Origin: Branchiostoma lanceolatum
Taxonomy: Eukaryota; Chordata; Leptocardii; Amphioxiformes; Branchiostomatidae
Direction: 5' to 3'
Length of the DNA stretch: 64,000 nt
Assembly (NCBI RefSeq): GCF_035083965.1
Contig: NC_089738.1
Span: 15,216,734 to 15,280,733, forward strand
Part shown: in pieces, positions 1-10,807 of the stretch
Layout: each line of letters starts with the position of its first letter
How positions within the stretch are numbered: the stretch's first letter is position 1
Notes under the pieces: model-generated
What the model saw: the letters and a program-made list of their open reading frames with translations, nothing else
Told to the model about the DNA's origin: nothing
Databases searched by the model: none
Program-made: the position numbers and the translations under genes

Positions 1-177
1 TTCCATAATCAAAGCCTTACTGAAGCTGACAAAGGGTAAGGGGAGATGTCTATTGATTTTGTGGCTGTAATGAATGTGAAAAAGTCCTAGGAGTGACTTT
101 TACACTAGAAAGGTTTCATGGATGGGGAATCAAAAGTAACAGAAGAAGAATGTAAAACGAAACAGTATTTGTTTCTT

Positions 178-190
178 CTTCATCATCATT

Positions 191-226
<36 letters not shown>

Positions 227-228
227 TT
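178..228. repeat. (ATC)n microsatellite
   Basis: About 15 CAT/ATC units near the left edge. Confidence 0.95.
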
Positions 229-1686
229 TCCTCTTCATGAGGGTGGGCTGTATTGTTTCTTACTGCCATAAAACAAGTTGTTCTGAGGAACTCAAGCCAT
301 TCTAATCAATAACGTCAACCTATTCTCGTCTACTTAATTAAAAGGTAAAGACCCCAGTGTTGTTCTTCCACCTCTGAACTCTACTTCCTGTCACTTCTGC
401 AAGTCTGACCTGTGCTGTCACACCATTTTCCCACTCACTTCCTGACATCCACTCTACTGACTGTGTATATGCAACTACAAACACATACACCGAAAACCAA
501 ACCCCATACAACAATCTCCATAGGTTTTTTTTTTTCAAGTCTGTTTGATACATTCTATACTAAACATAACTTGCTCTAATATCAAACTTGTATCTCCAGA
601 GTCATTTGGGTGGTCTTACAGAATCTAAAGCCGATGTTATTGAGTTGCTGTACCCTGGAAGCTGGGCTCGTCTACCATAAGTCTTGTCTGACAGGTAACT
701 ACTCCCATATGTGGGGCGTACTTCTGTCTGATGTAGGGCTACATGTTCTCCGGCCCCAAGTGCGCATGACCATGAGTAAAGCTCTCAATTAAACCACAAA
801 TTTGGCATGCAGCCACCTGACCAACCAGAAGTTATGAATTTTTAAATCCTGCATGATTGTACACATGCATGCCCAATGTGAAACAAAGGGCACACCTAAA
901 AGGAGTGGATTGAACTTGAAAAATGTGACATCTAAGCCTTAAGTTTAGTACTTGAGACCAAGTTTTGTAAATCTGCCAAACTTGTACTTTATTGAGCTAC
1001 ACTTCTGTAACCTTCTTGCATCAGCTGTAATATCATGATGGCAATTATATTCGAAAAGCTAATAAAAATACTGCTTAGACAATTGAAGGGGCTGGGGCGA
1101 TATCTATAAAATCCTAAGCAATCTGCCACTCAGAAAAGAAAGTGGAATGAACGAAGTGGATAAAAAAACTTAAGTTTGACCCCTTAGATACATTCTGAGT
1201 GGAATGGTCCAGTAACAAACTTATAAGTCAGAAGACAATGACCAAAAGGGTGAGTGTTTGACAGATTTTTACTGACTACATTGTAAGTTACACCCTACTT
1301 ATTATTCCCCTAGGGTGCTTTGTCCTTAACATTTCTATGCTACTAGATTTTTGTGGATAAAATGGGGGTGAAAAATCACTGCTATACACTGTCTGGACAT
1401 ACCGTATCTCACTGGACCAAGCTGACATGTTACTTAACTCTGGTAAGTACAATAATCATATATGACGGAACGTTAACTTTGTAGTTATGTTCTGGGTTCA
1501 AAAATTCTTTCAAAAATGATTAAGTGACTGATTTCTGTTTACAGATAGAGCAAGGTTATACATGTACATGTACATGTAGATGAAGCATCCTCTGTGTACA
1601 CAATTGGGAACAGTACTACGTACTTTCTGCTTCTTGTTGGTACAGCTAGTTAGAAGTGAAATGTCCCTAGTTGGGATTAGGACGAT

Positions 1687-1825
1687 TCGGCCCTTTACCA
1701 ACTGCATTCAATACACTGCTCAATTCGGCCAGGGTTAGGGTTAGGGTTATGGTGTTGGGCCGAGTTGACCAGGGTGTTGGGCCGAGTTGGTCTGATTAGT
1801 CATGGGTCGAGTTGGTAAAGGCCCA
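1687..1825. repeat. Inverted-repeat element with telomere-like core
   Basis: The arms TCGGCCCTTTACCAACT (1687-1703) and AGTTGGTAAAGGCCCA (1810-1825) enclose repeated GGTGTTGGGCCGAGTTG blocks and a short telomere-like run (AGGGTTAGGGTTAGGGTTA, 1731-1749). Probably a small DNA transposon; the TTAGGG run is too short to claim a telomere fusion. Confidence 0.55.
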
Positions 1826-2283
1826 AAGTGTCCGACATCCACCGTAGTTAAAATAAAAAAAAACATGAATGTTGTCTATGGTTATCAACCATTATACACA
1901 TGATACAAGCCTTACAGTACCTGACCTACTAAGAGAGGAACACATTATCAATAGCATGTATTAGACATGCACTATAAACTGTGCTAGAAAGTCAAGACAA
2001 AAATGGCACAATACATAAATTGTTTGTCCGTCAAACACGCAATTGAATTTGCATGGCCAAACACAAAATGTCATTGACAAAGTAAACCAGCACCTCCCAC
2101 CAGCACCCAATCCAGGACATGAAAATACCCATTAATCTAACTAATGTGACAATTACACGGCTCATTTATGACTCCTAAGCCATAGCTAATAGCTAACCCA
2201 ACCCACCAGTGCCTATTTTTGGCAACTATATTGGCAATTTACTTGACTGTTCAGACATTAAGTCTTTAATACATTTATTTGTA

Positions 2284-2560
2284 CCGGTGCAATGGCTAAT
2301 GGGTAGAGTGTTCGCCTTCCATACAGTTGGTTGTGAGTTTGAACCCCGGCCAGGTCATACCAAAGACTCATGGTACATACTGCTTTCTCTGCTTAGCACT
2401 CAGCATTTTGGAAAGAGTATGGTAGATAAACACACACCACTACCAGTGGACTAGCGCCCTGCTGTAGTGACTTGCACAAAGTTGTGTGGCCCAGGGCCAC
2501 CGAAACGGAGATGGGCGCCGCCTTATGCACCGTCTGGTGCGGGGAGGACTTTAAGCTATT
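2284..2560 (+). repeat. tRNA-derived SINE, family A, full copy
   Basis: An A-box-like TGGCTAATGGGTAGAGTG and a B-box-like GAGTTTGAACCCC start the element. A body with CCAGTGGACTAGCGCCC and GAGATGGGCGCCG follows. Partial copies: 19565-19715 and about 57540-57590 on the plus strand, and 61703-61862 on the minus strand. Confidence 0.7.
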
Positions 2561-3283
2561 AGATGTATGAACAGAAATCTTTAAGTTACCATTTCACCTT
2601 GACTTTTTATTCTGCAGTAAGTTTACCTAAGACCACACCATCTCAATCTATTGGTTCTCATAAAAAGATCACTGTCTTACACAATTTAAGGTATACGAAT
2701 CAACCGATAAATGCTCTTATTTTGGCACAAACAGTTGAAGAAAGTCCTAGTCTTCCTAGTTGTTACAGTTACTACAGTGTTCTATCTATCAATGTTAAAA
2801 ATGTGATGACTGGTATGTATGCCCTGTGGCAGGTGGTAGCATTTAGATCTATGAAAAGATGCTTGTTTTTACGATCTATTTTCATTTATACTTTAATTTT
2901 GTATAATGCCTGCCTGCCTACTCCAATACTTTCCTACAATAGTCTGAGAACCAAAAAATAAAACTGGTGCAGCCTCCACAGCTTCCATCATCATAACAAA
3001 CACCCACCCAAGTTTATACACTGCAGAGTCATTTACGAAGCTTTCTGTCCCAAAGCAGATTATGTATCTCTTCGCTCTACAGTAACCCAGATTACCTGTA
3101 CTTACTGTCATCACTGTAGCATGCCTATGGAGAGATTACGCAGTTATGTCCAACAGATCAGGGATCAATACACACGCTTTCTGGATAATAGATGCTTTAG
3201 ACAATTTTATGACCATCTAGGGATTAAAAGTCAAATTTCCCAACTTTGATACAAGATGTATTTCAGAGGTAGGTAAAGTGGGC

Positions 3284-4446
3284 TCGTCTCCAAGCAGAGG
3301 TTATGGTCGGGGGGATAGTAGTGGTCATTTTCTTTCGTCTGCCACCCATAGCCTGGTCCCAGTCTCTAGGGTCGGCTTAGTGATGTTTTACCGGGCCAGT
3401 CAGTTTCTGATGGCCTTTCTACCTCTGGCTGCCATCATACTTCCGCTACACCTTACATCCGCTGCCTTCCTACTTTCCGCCGCCCCTAGAGACTGGCAGG
3501 GTGTCAATACGGGCCTGATTCCAGGCGCATCAATCTGATGCGCCCAATGGGAACAGAGCAGACTGATCTAATTATTCCACTGAGCTCTGATTGGCGCGCC
3601 AGGTTGGCGCGCGTTTTCAGCTGTTCGGTCCCTCTGCTCATTACCATATATAACATGGCCGCCATCTAAGACGAGCGACGCACGCGCGCACCACAAGGCT
3701 GCAGAAAACATTGTTTCTAAGGCTCTCTTGTTGCTAAACTAGCTTAAAATCTGAGCTATACTGGGTCCCCAATGCCCCTCTGATCTCATGGCTGTCACTC
3801 TGGAAATTAGCGTGAAAGGACAGCTGTTTACAGTCATCTTCAACATGTCGCTATCAGAAACGTGACCCAGGCAGTACAACAACAATACCCGTGAGATTTT
3901 CGGGGCGGCCGAGCAAGATCTTGATTATCACGATATTTCAGTTTGTATGGATTGGAGAATTGGGAACAACAACCTTTGGTATTTACTTGTGCTTCTAAAC
4001 AAGGTATAGATTGATCCCTGGTGAACACAAAAGAGCACATTGCTACTGAGTACATGATGCAACCAAGGAGGTTTAATCAACTGACATGTTCCGCTAGCCA
4101 ATTATCCTACACAAACAGATCCTGATTCGCCGCCGTGGGCAGCGCCCATGTCCAATCGCGCTGTCAGGCCGCGAGACACCCGGCGCTGGGAGGGCCATAA
4201 ATCGAGAGGAATTAGTACAGCTTCCAGCCATACCGTCGGTGCCGAACTAATTAATCCAAGGCCGTAAACAACACCCCGAGCGGCCTAAGCTGTCTGGGCG
4301 GGTGAGGGTCACTCACAGTGCCGTAGAGATATCGGGGAGGCACCGAGGGTATGGATTCCAGGCTAGCCACCCAAAGATGAAAGAAGTTGCGGCCACAACT
4401 AACAAACTGCCCCTTCCCCCCGACTGAAACCTTTGCTTGGAGAATA
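3284..4446. mobile_element. Foldback/MULE-like non-autonomous element, 1.16 kb
   Basis: The left end TCTCCAAGCAGAGGTT...GGTCGGGGGGA is matched in inverse by the right end TCTCCAAGCAAAGGTT...AGTCGGGGGGA. Flanks AAAGTGGGC (3275-3283) and AAAGCGGGT (4447-4455) look like a 9-bp target-site duplication with two changes. The interior encodes no transposase. It holds a CpG-rich, promoter-like part (about 3590-3710) with GGCGCGCC, a TATATAA and a YY1-like ATGGCCGCCATC, and a nested inverted repeat (about 3350-3540). Confidence 0.6.
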
Positions 4447-5584
4447 AAAGCGGGTGACCTAAGACTGAAGTGCAGCGTAACGCTTTCTTGATTGCTGGAT
4501 TAGTTAAGCAAAGCATACTAGGTCAGCCGACACGTACCCTTCTTGATAAAATGTGCTGTCGGGTTTGAGTTTCGAGGCTAACCTCTGACAGGCATTCTAT
4601 AAAACTGCCTGATTCCCAAGCCAAGGACACAAAATCTAATTTCAATGACTCACTTAGACTTTTAATGGTCATGTAATTAACATTAATCATTAATGCTGAA
4701 TAATTGATGTTACGGTAACATATTGTGACTAAAAATAGACGGCTCCTCCTAAGTCTCTTATTTTTTTATCATTAATAGGTTGTGCTACTAAGGGCTTTAA
4801 CTTCTAACCATAGCTATTGGAGTATATTTGTACTTTTTTAAGGGTTTGTATGAATATATGCCAACCAAACATTTAGATGAAAATTGTACCTGTTTGTTAA
4901 ACCATTAATAAAGGCCTTTCACATGCCTTTTCCGTGTACCAATCATTGGCTGTCTGGTAAATGTTACAGACAAAAACGTGACCAGTTACTCATCCATATA
5001 ATGTTCAAACAAATTAAGTGTATTCTGACTTGAGACTGATGGGTGTAGCATCTGATTTATATTCCATATGTTTCTTTCATGTAAACGGCCTTGTATTATT
5101 CAGGCATGTTTACAACAGTATCATAACATAAGGCATAAAAAGAATTGTATCATTATAAATCAACAGAAGAAGTCACAAAGGGGCAACAAAAACACACAAG
5201 GGCACACCATTTCTGATAATGACTACTCTATGTGAACATTAAGTGTTGCTTTGCTTCCCCAATGCTAGTTTTAAATCCCCCATATTGTAGATCCTAAATC
5301 TTTTAAATGCATCATCGCTTCATCTCAGTCTGAGGTTGGCCGCTTTACCTTTGACGGGCTGTATTTTTCTGTCAGCAGTTGAGCTATCGGAAACTGGTAG
5401 GTACAGTCACTGATGAATGGGCTGATATATATATACTGTTATGATCAGTAGTGTTTTATAGATTATGGTGCTATAGAAAAACATGTCTGCGCAAGAATAT
5501 TTCACGTCTAAATGATCTGTGCAGCACTTTGGGCACACCAGGAGGGAAGTTCGAAAATGTTAGTTAAGACTAAGTGCAAAATCA

Positions 5585-5690
5585 ATGTGTATCATCCCCA
5601 TCCCTTTATCCCTTAAGACCACCAGGAATCGAACCTGTGACTTCTAGTTCTTGTCTCCGCTAGCCTACATGTAGCTACCAGTAGTAGGTT
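5585..5690 (-). repeat. tRNA-derived SINE head
   Basis: The minus strand contains a perfect RNA polymerase III B box (GGTTCGATTCC) in CACAGGTTCGATTCCTGGTGG, preceded by an A-box-like GTAGGCTAGCGGAGAC. It does not fold into a full tRNA cloverleaf by eye, so it is called a SINE, not a tRNA gene. Confidence 0.5.
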
Positions 5691-7090
5691 TTATTAATTG
5701 GTATATTTCGTGACCCTTTACAGCTTCCTTTCTTTGTTAAGCTGGAGTTGGTTTCTTTGCTTGCCTGAACTTTGGAGCCGACTAGAGTGTTATGATGTTA
5801 CCTGGTCACTCAAAACACGACCAAAAATTTCCACACAAACCAGGATTTCTGTACACAAATTATTAACTTAATCACCAAAACTACCACAACAAATCACTTT
5901 GAGCTGTGCTTGGGGATGATTAGAACAGGATTAGCCTGCTTCTAAATATAGATCAATTGGCTTTCTTGTCTTTCAAGTCACGTGAAGCCTCAAAACTTCA
6001 AGTCGAGCATAAAGGAAGTCTCCTCTGTCTAAGCTCTTACGGTGCATTCTGTAATGTTAAGTTTATGCACAAGTCTATCACCATCAAATGACGAACTTCA
6101 AGACGTTTCAAGATGGATGCGACAGGCCGAGACAAAGTAGGATGATGCAACGTTTTGCTCATGGTACCAGAATTTGTATTTTGTCCTTGTGAGAAACTTA
6201 CAGTTTAATTTTAGACTTGAATACGATTTTTATTGATCCAGTCATCGCTGCACGTTGATGTTGTTGCTCAGCTTAATGTTTTTCCTCTTGGAAGTTTCAG
6301 ATACAGTTCCCTTTTCATTTGTATGAATGTTTTCTGAAATATCATAATGTTTTTCTAAATAAGAGTAGCACTGCAGTTTCTCTCTTGACTCTTCTATGGG
6401 AATGTTATAATTACAATCTTAGTTCTTGTGAATGTGATTGTGACAGATAAGTAACATATTAAGAAGACACGGTATTCTGTTCAGGAATTCACATATTTGA
6501 ATAGACTGCATGTCCTTGCAGTATCCGTAAAGATTTAGACTAAAATAATTGCTTGTTGTTTTCTGAAAAGATTGCTCAGTGCAAGGCCAAGAGAGCACTT
6601 CTGGGCACTGAACTAAGTTGGTCAAATTTTAAATTATTCTTGATGTCTGTCATGACATTGAGCAGGGTTTAAGGTATTCCCAAATGTAGAGGTTGGTGCA
6701 GCTTTGAACTAACTGGCATAAATATTTGATCACAAATGGACATGACCGGTACGCTGACAGTTAAGTGACTCATCACTGGGATATGTCACTTTATCCAGCA
6801 CACCCTGAAGAGTATGAAATATTGACAGAAAAATAGCCAGTGGCAAGTTTATGTTCCCCGTCACTAGAGAGAGTGAATGATACCTCAATAACTCTCACTA
6901 CTACCTTTCTACATTTTTCACAACTTTGAAAAGTTTGTTGGACTTCTGGTCACTTTTATGAGATTTTAGTCTTTCTTTCATAATACTATTAAATCAAATG
7001 GCTACTTACTGAATTTTCAACATTATTCTTTGAGGCCCTTATTGTATGATGTTGAAAAAAATGTTTTGCTCCTTTCTTTACCAAAGCATG

Positions 7091-7585
7091 TGAGTTAACC
7101 TTAAGCTTACTACAGTTTGCCTAGTGATATTCACCTAGTACAAATGCAATGTTGTTGTCAGTGACATATGAACGTGTTGAAATCCTCGGAGTTGTTTAGA
7201 AATTGGCTTTATTCTGGTCTGGATTAGACATGCAGATCCATAAGTTTTGGTCATTTCTTTACATTAAGTACGTATGTTGAGTTTACCTTAAGTTTATCAC
7301 AGTTTGCCTAGTGATATTCAAATGCAACATTGTTGTCAGTGACATATGAACGTGTAGAAAAGCAGGGATTTGTTTACAAATCGGCTCTGTTTTGGTCTTT
7401 TAATTAGTAGACATGCAGATATGTAAGTTTTGGTCATTTCTTTACATTAAGTACGTATGTTGAGTTAACCTTAAGCTCACAACAGTTTGCCTTGAGTGAT
7501 ATTCAGCAAATGCAACGTTGACAGTGACATATGAACGTGTAGAAAACCTGGGATTTGTTTACAAATCTACTGTTTTGGTCGAGTA
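7091..7585. repeat. ~185 bp tandem repeat, 2.7 copies
   Basis: Copies start near 7091, 7275 and 7458, each with GAGTT(A/T)ACCTTAAG, CAGTTTGCCT, CAGTGACATATGAACGTGT and, in the first two, GGTCATTTCTTTACATTAAG. No coding frame; it lies in the gene-poor left flank. Confidence 0.85.
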
Positions 7586-8414
7586 CACATTTGTACGTGA
7601 ACGAGTCACTGCCTGTGCGTGACTTGTTTCATGTCTTGGTAAAACATCAGCCTGGTCTTTGCTGATAATCCTAGAGGAAATCCTTTGGATAATCACCCTT
7701 TATCTTTATCCCTCACTGATAAACGGGTGCAGTCAGATGTGCAAAGGTTAGGTGTGGCAGATTGTTCAGTGTATAACCAGCTGCTTCCGCGCCACGTGCC
7801 TGCAAAGCTGGTGTGTTACGCCGAATGGTGGTTATACCGGCTATACAGATACAGATAAACTGTCACTTCTGCTTTGACCTTCTTTTCTATGGCATTGTCA
7901 ATGCATCAAATTTGCACTTGTTAGACATTATGAATGAAACCTGTACAAGAGATCACCTCTACATATATTATAAGGATCATCTGGTCAATGTGAACACTTT
8001 TTGGCGGTTCCTTAGATAATTTTTCCAATTGACACTAACATTCAGAATCCTGTCTATAGTGACCACCTGTTGACATAGACCATATTTTATTGGTCACTTA
8101 CCCAGTCTTCTTGCCTAATAATGGGCAGTTTTGACTGTAGAGTTAAATATACTTCAATAAAATTGTACAACAAGAAGTAAACATTCCTCTTTTCCTTCTA
8201 CATTTTGTTTTTAACATGAATAATGCAAGACAACCTTATCACAAGAATGACACCCACATGAAATATGATACCTGAAATATGATACATTAATATTCATAAT
8301 GGTTAAGGATCACTTTAACATTCCATATCTTCCGTCACACATCAAATACCATATGGTGTGAAAGATGGTTTCTGCCACAAACTTTGACAACTTTTTTCCT
8401 AAATCATGATTTTC

Positions 8415-9080
8415 TCACAAATGCTCTTCTTTGTCTTGCTCACTAGATGGTTGCCATAGTGACAACAGCTGCCACGCCCATCCCTTTACCGAGCTGGTAA
8501 GACAAGGCATGGTGGAATAGCAAGAGAAGCTCACAGATTGGTCAACAGTGACCGGCAACATACATGTGAAGGAAACTGCTGTTGATCCCAGTCTGACTAA
8601 GGCTATCTTAGCAAAGACTTCTTTCAGCAAGATACACATCAATCCAGAAGAGGAGCCACAGCTGCACAACGTGCACAAGAATGGACACGGAAGGGTAAAT
8701 TCTATCGGTTTATCCTGAGACAAGGCAGCTCGTGGTTTGGCAGCCCTTCTCTTGACACGATCTTGACGCACCAACTGCCAGGTTTTATCACCGCTAGGAC
8801 AAACATTTGGACAGGAGGGGTCAGGATGCCAAATAAAAGAGATGCCACAACAGACAACGTACACCAAGGGCACTGTGGGACATAAATCAGTACGTCTGCA
8901 GAGAGGACCCTGCTCTAGAGAAACAAGGAAAGACACACTATCAATATTGAAGTTTGGATGACAGCAAAGCGACATCCAAGTGCGTGAGGGATACTGGATT
9001 TTCTGTATTTTCTGACACAAATGACAGCAGTGTTTCCGAATTATTTGCCTCGCACACACACCACCATCAGTTCCTGTCAC
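8415..9080 (-). other. Unassigned 221-codon open frame
   Basis: An ATG-to-stop frame of 221 codons in a region otherwise full of stops. The product is Cys-rich (about 20 Cys, several CC pairs) with a basic patch (RQDRVKRRAAKPR). I recognise no domain, signal peptide or regular zinc-finger spacing. It lies antisense and upstream of the GPCR and on the same strand as RB1, but it resembles no part of RB1. It could be a lineage-specific protein, a 5'-UTR region of the GPCR read backwards, or chance. Low confidence as a gene. Confidence 0.25.
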
Positions 9081-9106
9081 TTGTCCTTAAGTGGTGGGAA
9101 AACGTC

Positions 9107-9114
9107 TGACGTCA
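9107..9114. promoter_or_regulatory. Palindromic cAMP response element upstream of the GPCR
   Basis: A perfect TGACGTCA octamer, the CREB/ATF consensus, lies about 490 bp before the preferred GPCR start. A polypyrimidine run ending in CAG near 9179 could be a 3' splice site for a 5'-UTR exon, so the CRE may fall in the promoter or in a 5' intron. Function is inferred from the motif only. Confidence 0.35.
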
Positions 9115-9604
9115 GATAATTACTTGTGAAAATAAAGCAGGAGAGAGTCCAGGCCTGTTCACCCCACCATCCCCACAGGAAGAGCAACGACCTGTAGGTC
9201 AATCAATGCTACTCTCTCTAAATGGGCCTGTGTCCCTCAGAGGGCTGCATTATAATTGTCTCCACTGGGAGCTCACAAAGAAGAGGTGCGTAGGTGGGTA
9301 CCACCAGATTCTTGTCTTTGTGATGGATGGAAAGACGGACGTAAACCTGAGTCACGCCCTGAAGCAACAGTCGAGCAGGATTAGCGGATAGATCGGAAGC
9401 ACGCAAGAGCGACTTCTGGGAGTTGGACTTCTTTTTTAAATAGCTTGAACGGAGGCATTGAGCAGAATACAAAGAGGACAATAAATGCAGAAAGAGTCTC
9501 TTTGGATGTCAGAGAGGACGACAGTTGGAAGCAAAGGAGAACCGACAAGCATTCAACTGAAAGAATCGAAAATCAACACTTCGGAACGGACAGAAAATCA
9601 TATC

Positions 9605-10807
9605 ATGGCAGGTAATGTCACAGGATACAACCTGACAACCTACGAGTGGTCCACTACAGATATTGTGAACATAACAATTGAAATTATCATTGCTGTTGCT
9701 GCTGTTATTGGAAATAGCTTTGTCTGCATTGCTGTGTATAAGAATCGCCGCTTGCGCGGAACCACCAACTACTTCATCGCATCGTTGGCTGTAGCTGACA
9801 TCTGTGTGGGACTTCTCGGTATACCGTTCTCGATCATAACCTACCTGCGACTACCGGACAACTTCCACGGTTGCCTGATGATGCTTTCTTTCATCATCAT
9901 CACCACGCAGAGCTCGATCTTCAGTCTCCTTGCCATCGCGGTGGACCGCTACATCGCGATCATGAACCCGTTACGGTACGAGTACCTTATGACGACCAGG
10001 ACAGCCCGCTGGGCCATCGCCGCGACATGGAACCTGGGACCGTCCCAAAACGGATGTGCGTTCACAGACGTCATCGACTTCAACTATTTCGTCTACTTTA
10101 ATTTCTTCGGCTGCGTGCTGACGCCACTGCTGATAATGGGCTTCATCTATTCCACGATCTTTTGGTCGGTACGGAAGCAGCTGCGATCGATCAAGAGCAC
10201 CGACATCACGACGTCGGCCATCGAGAAGAAGAAGAAGTACTTCAAGAAGGAGGTAAAGGCTGCCAAGTCGTTGGCGATCATAGTGGGACTGTTTGCCGTG
10301 TGCTGGCTGCCGCTGCACACGCTGAACTGCATCACCCATTTCTGCGGAGGCCTGTGTGCGTTTCCGTACGAACTCCTCATGACCTCCATTCTTCTCTCTC
10401 ATGCTAATTCTGCGGTGAACCCCGTCATCTACGCCTTTCGGAACCGGGACTACCGGAACACGTTCAAGAGCCTCGTCACCACGTGTTTCTTCTGTTGTCC
10501 GTGGACGGAGAGCATGTTGAACGTGTCAGACCAGTCAAACTCCGGGGCAGAATCCAGACACAACCACATTCAACTGAATGCCTTCAATCGCTCACAGATG
10601 AACTTGATACACGGGGCCCTCTCGCAGTCAAAAGCATCAGTCAATAAACTGAACTCTCGTACCCCCTCCAGACAAAGCGTACTGCAGGGATCCACGGAAA
10701 AGGTCAACCACGAAAACTACAATGTGGGTAAAGTCTTGAAATCGCGCCAGTCTGACCTAAGTTTGACCTCGATAAGCACAAATCAAATCAATGAACTGGA
10801 ATGTTAA
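9605..10807 (+). CDS. Adenosine-receptor-like class A GPCR, intronless, TM4 shortened
   Basis: A single open exon encodes 400 residues of a rhodopsin-family receptor, acting at the plasma membrane. Visible marks are N-terminal NxT sites, GNSFVC in TM1, LAVAD in TM2, a TM3 Cys in FHGC, DRY at residues 114-116, CWLP around 233-236 and NPVIY from 272. Adenosine-receptor signatures are the ECL2 Cys-x-Phe, NYFVYFNFF in TM5, Asn in LHTLNC (6.55) and SHANS in TM7 (Ser-His 7.42-7.43), the residues known to contact adenosine in A1/A2 receptors. I chose the ATG at 9605 because it has A at -3 and G at +4 and gives the short N-terminus typical of the family; the frame stays open to an ATG at 9485 in a weak context. 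Oddity: after Trp142 (TM4) the protein runs straight into ECL2, losing about 14 residues of TM4. The long Ser/Asn-rich tail is intact. It lies antisense to, and 2.4 kb from, the last visible RB1 exon. Confidence 0.9.
   Translation: MAGNVTGYNLTTYEWSTTDIVNITIEIIIAVAAVIGNSFVCIAVYKNRRLRGTTNYFIASLAVADICVGLLGIPFSIITYLRLPDNFHGCLMMLSFIIITTQSSIFSLLAIAVDRYIAIMNPLRYEYLMTTRTARWAIAATWNLGPSQNGCAFTDVIDFNYFVYFNFFGCVLTPLLIMGFIYSTIFWSVRKQLRSIKSTDITTSAIEKKKKYFKKEVKAAKSLAIIVGLFAVCWLPLHTLNCITHFCGGLCAFPYELLMTSILLSHANSAVNPVIYAFRNRDYRNTFKSLVTTCFFCCPWTESMLNVSDQSNSGAESRHNHIQLNAFNRSQMNLIHGALSQSKASVNKLNSRTPSRQSVLQGSTEKVNHENYNVGKVLKSRQSDLSLTSISTNQINELEC

Larger units (their letters stand above)
1..8400. other. Gene-poor left flank
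   Basis: Apart from the repeats listed, I see no spliced exon with recognisable protein on either strand. In particular the rest of RB1 (pocket A end, pocket B, C-terminal region) was looked for on the minus strand and not found. Confidence 0.6.

Noticed and set aside
5585..5690. Possible tRNA gene on the minus strand
   Set aside because: The B box is perfect, but acceptor and anticodon stems do not pair by eye, so a tRNA-derived SINE is the better call.
9871..10407. Several overlapping frames on both strands inside the GPCR
   Set aside because: They are shadows of the receptor gene, which has family-wide motifs; the alternatives are low-complexity (His, Gly, Arg rich).
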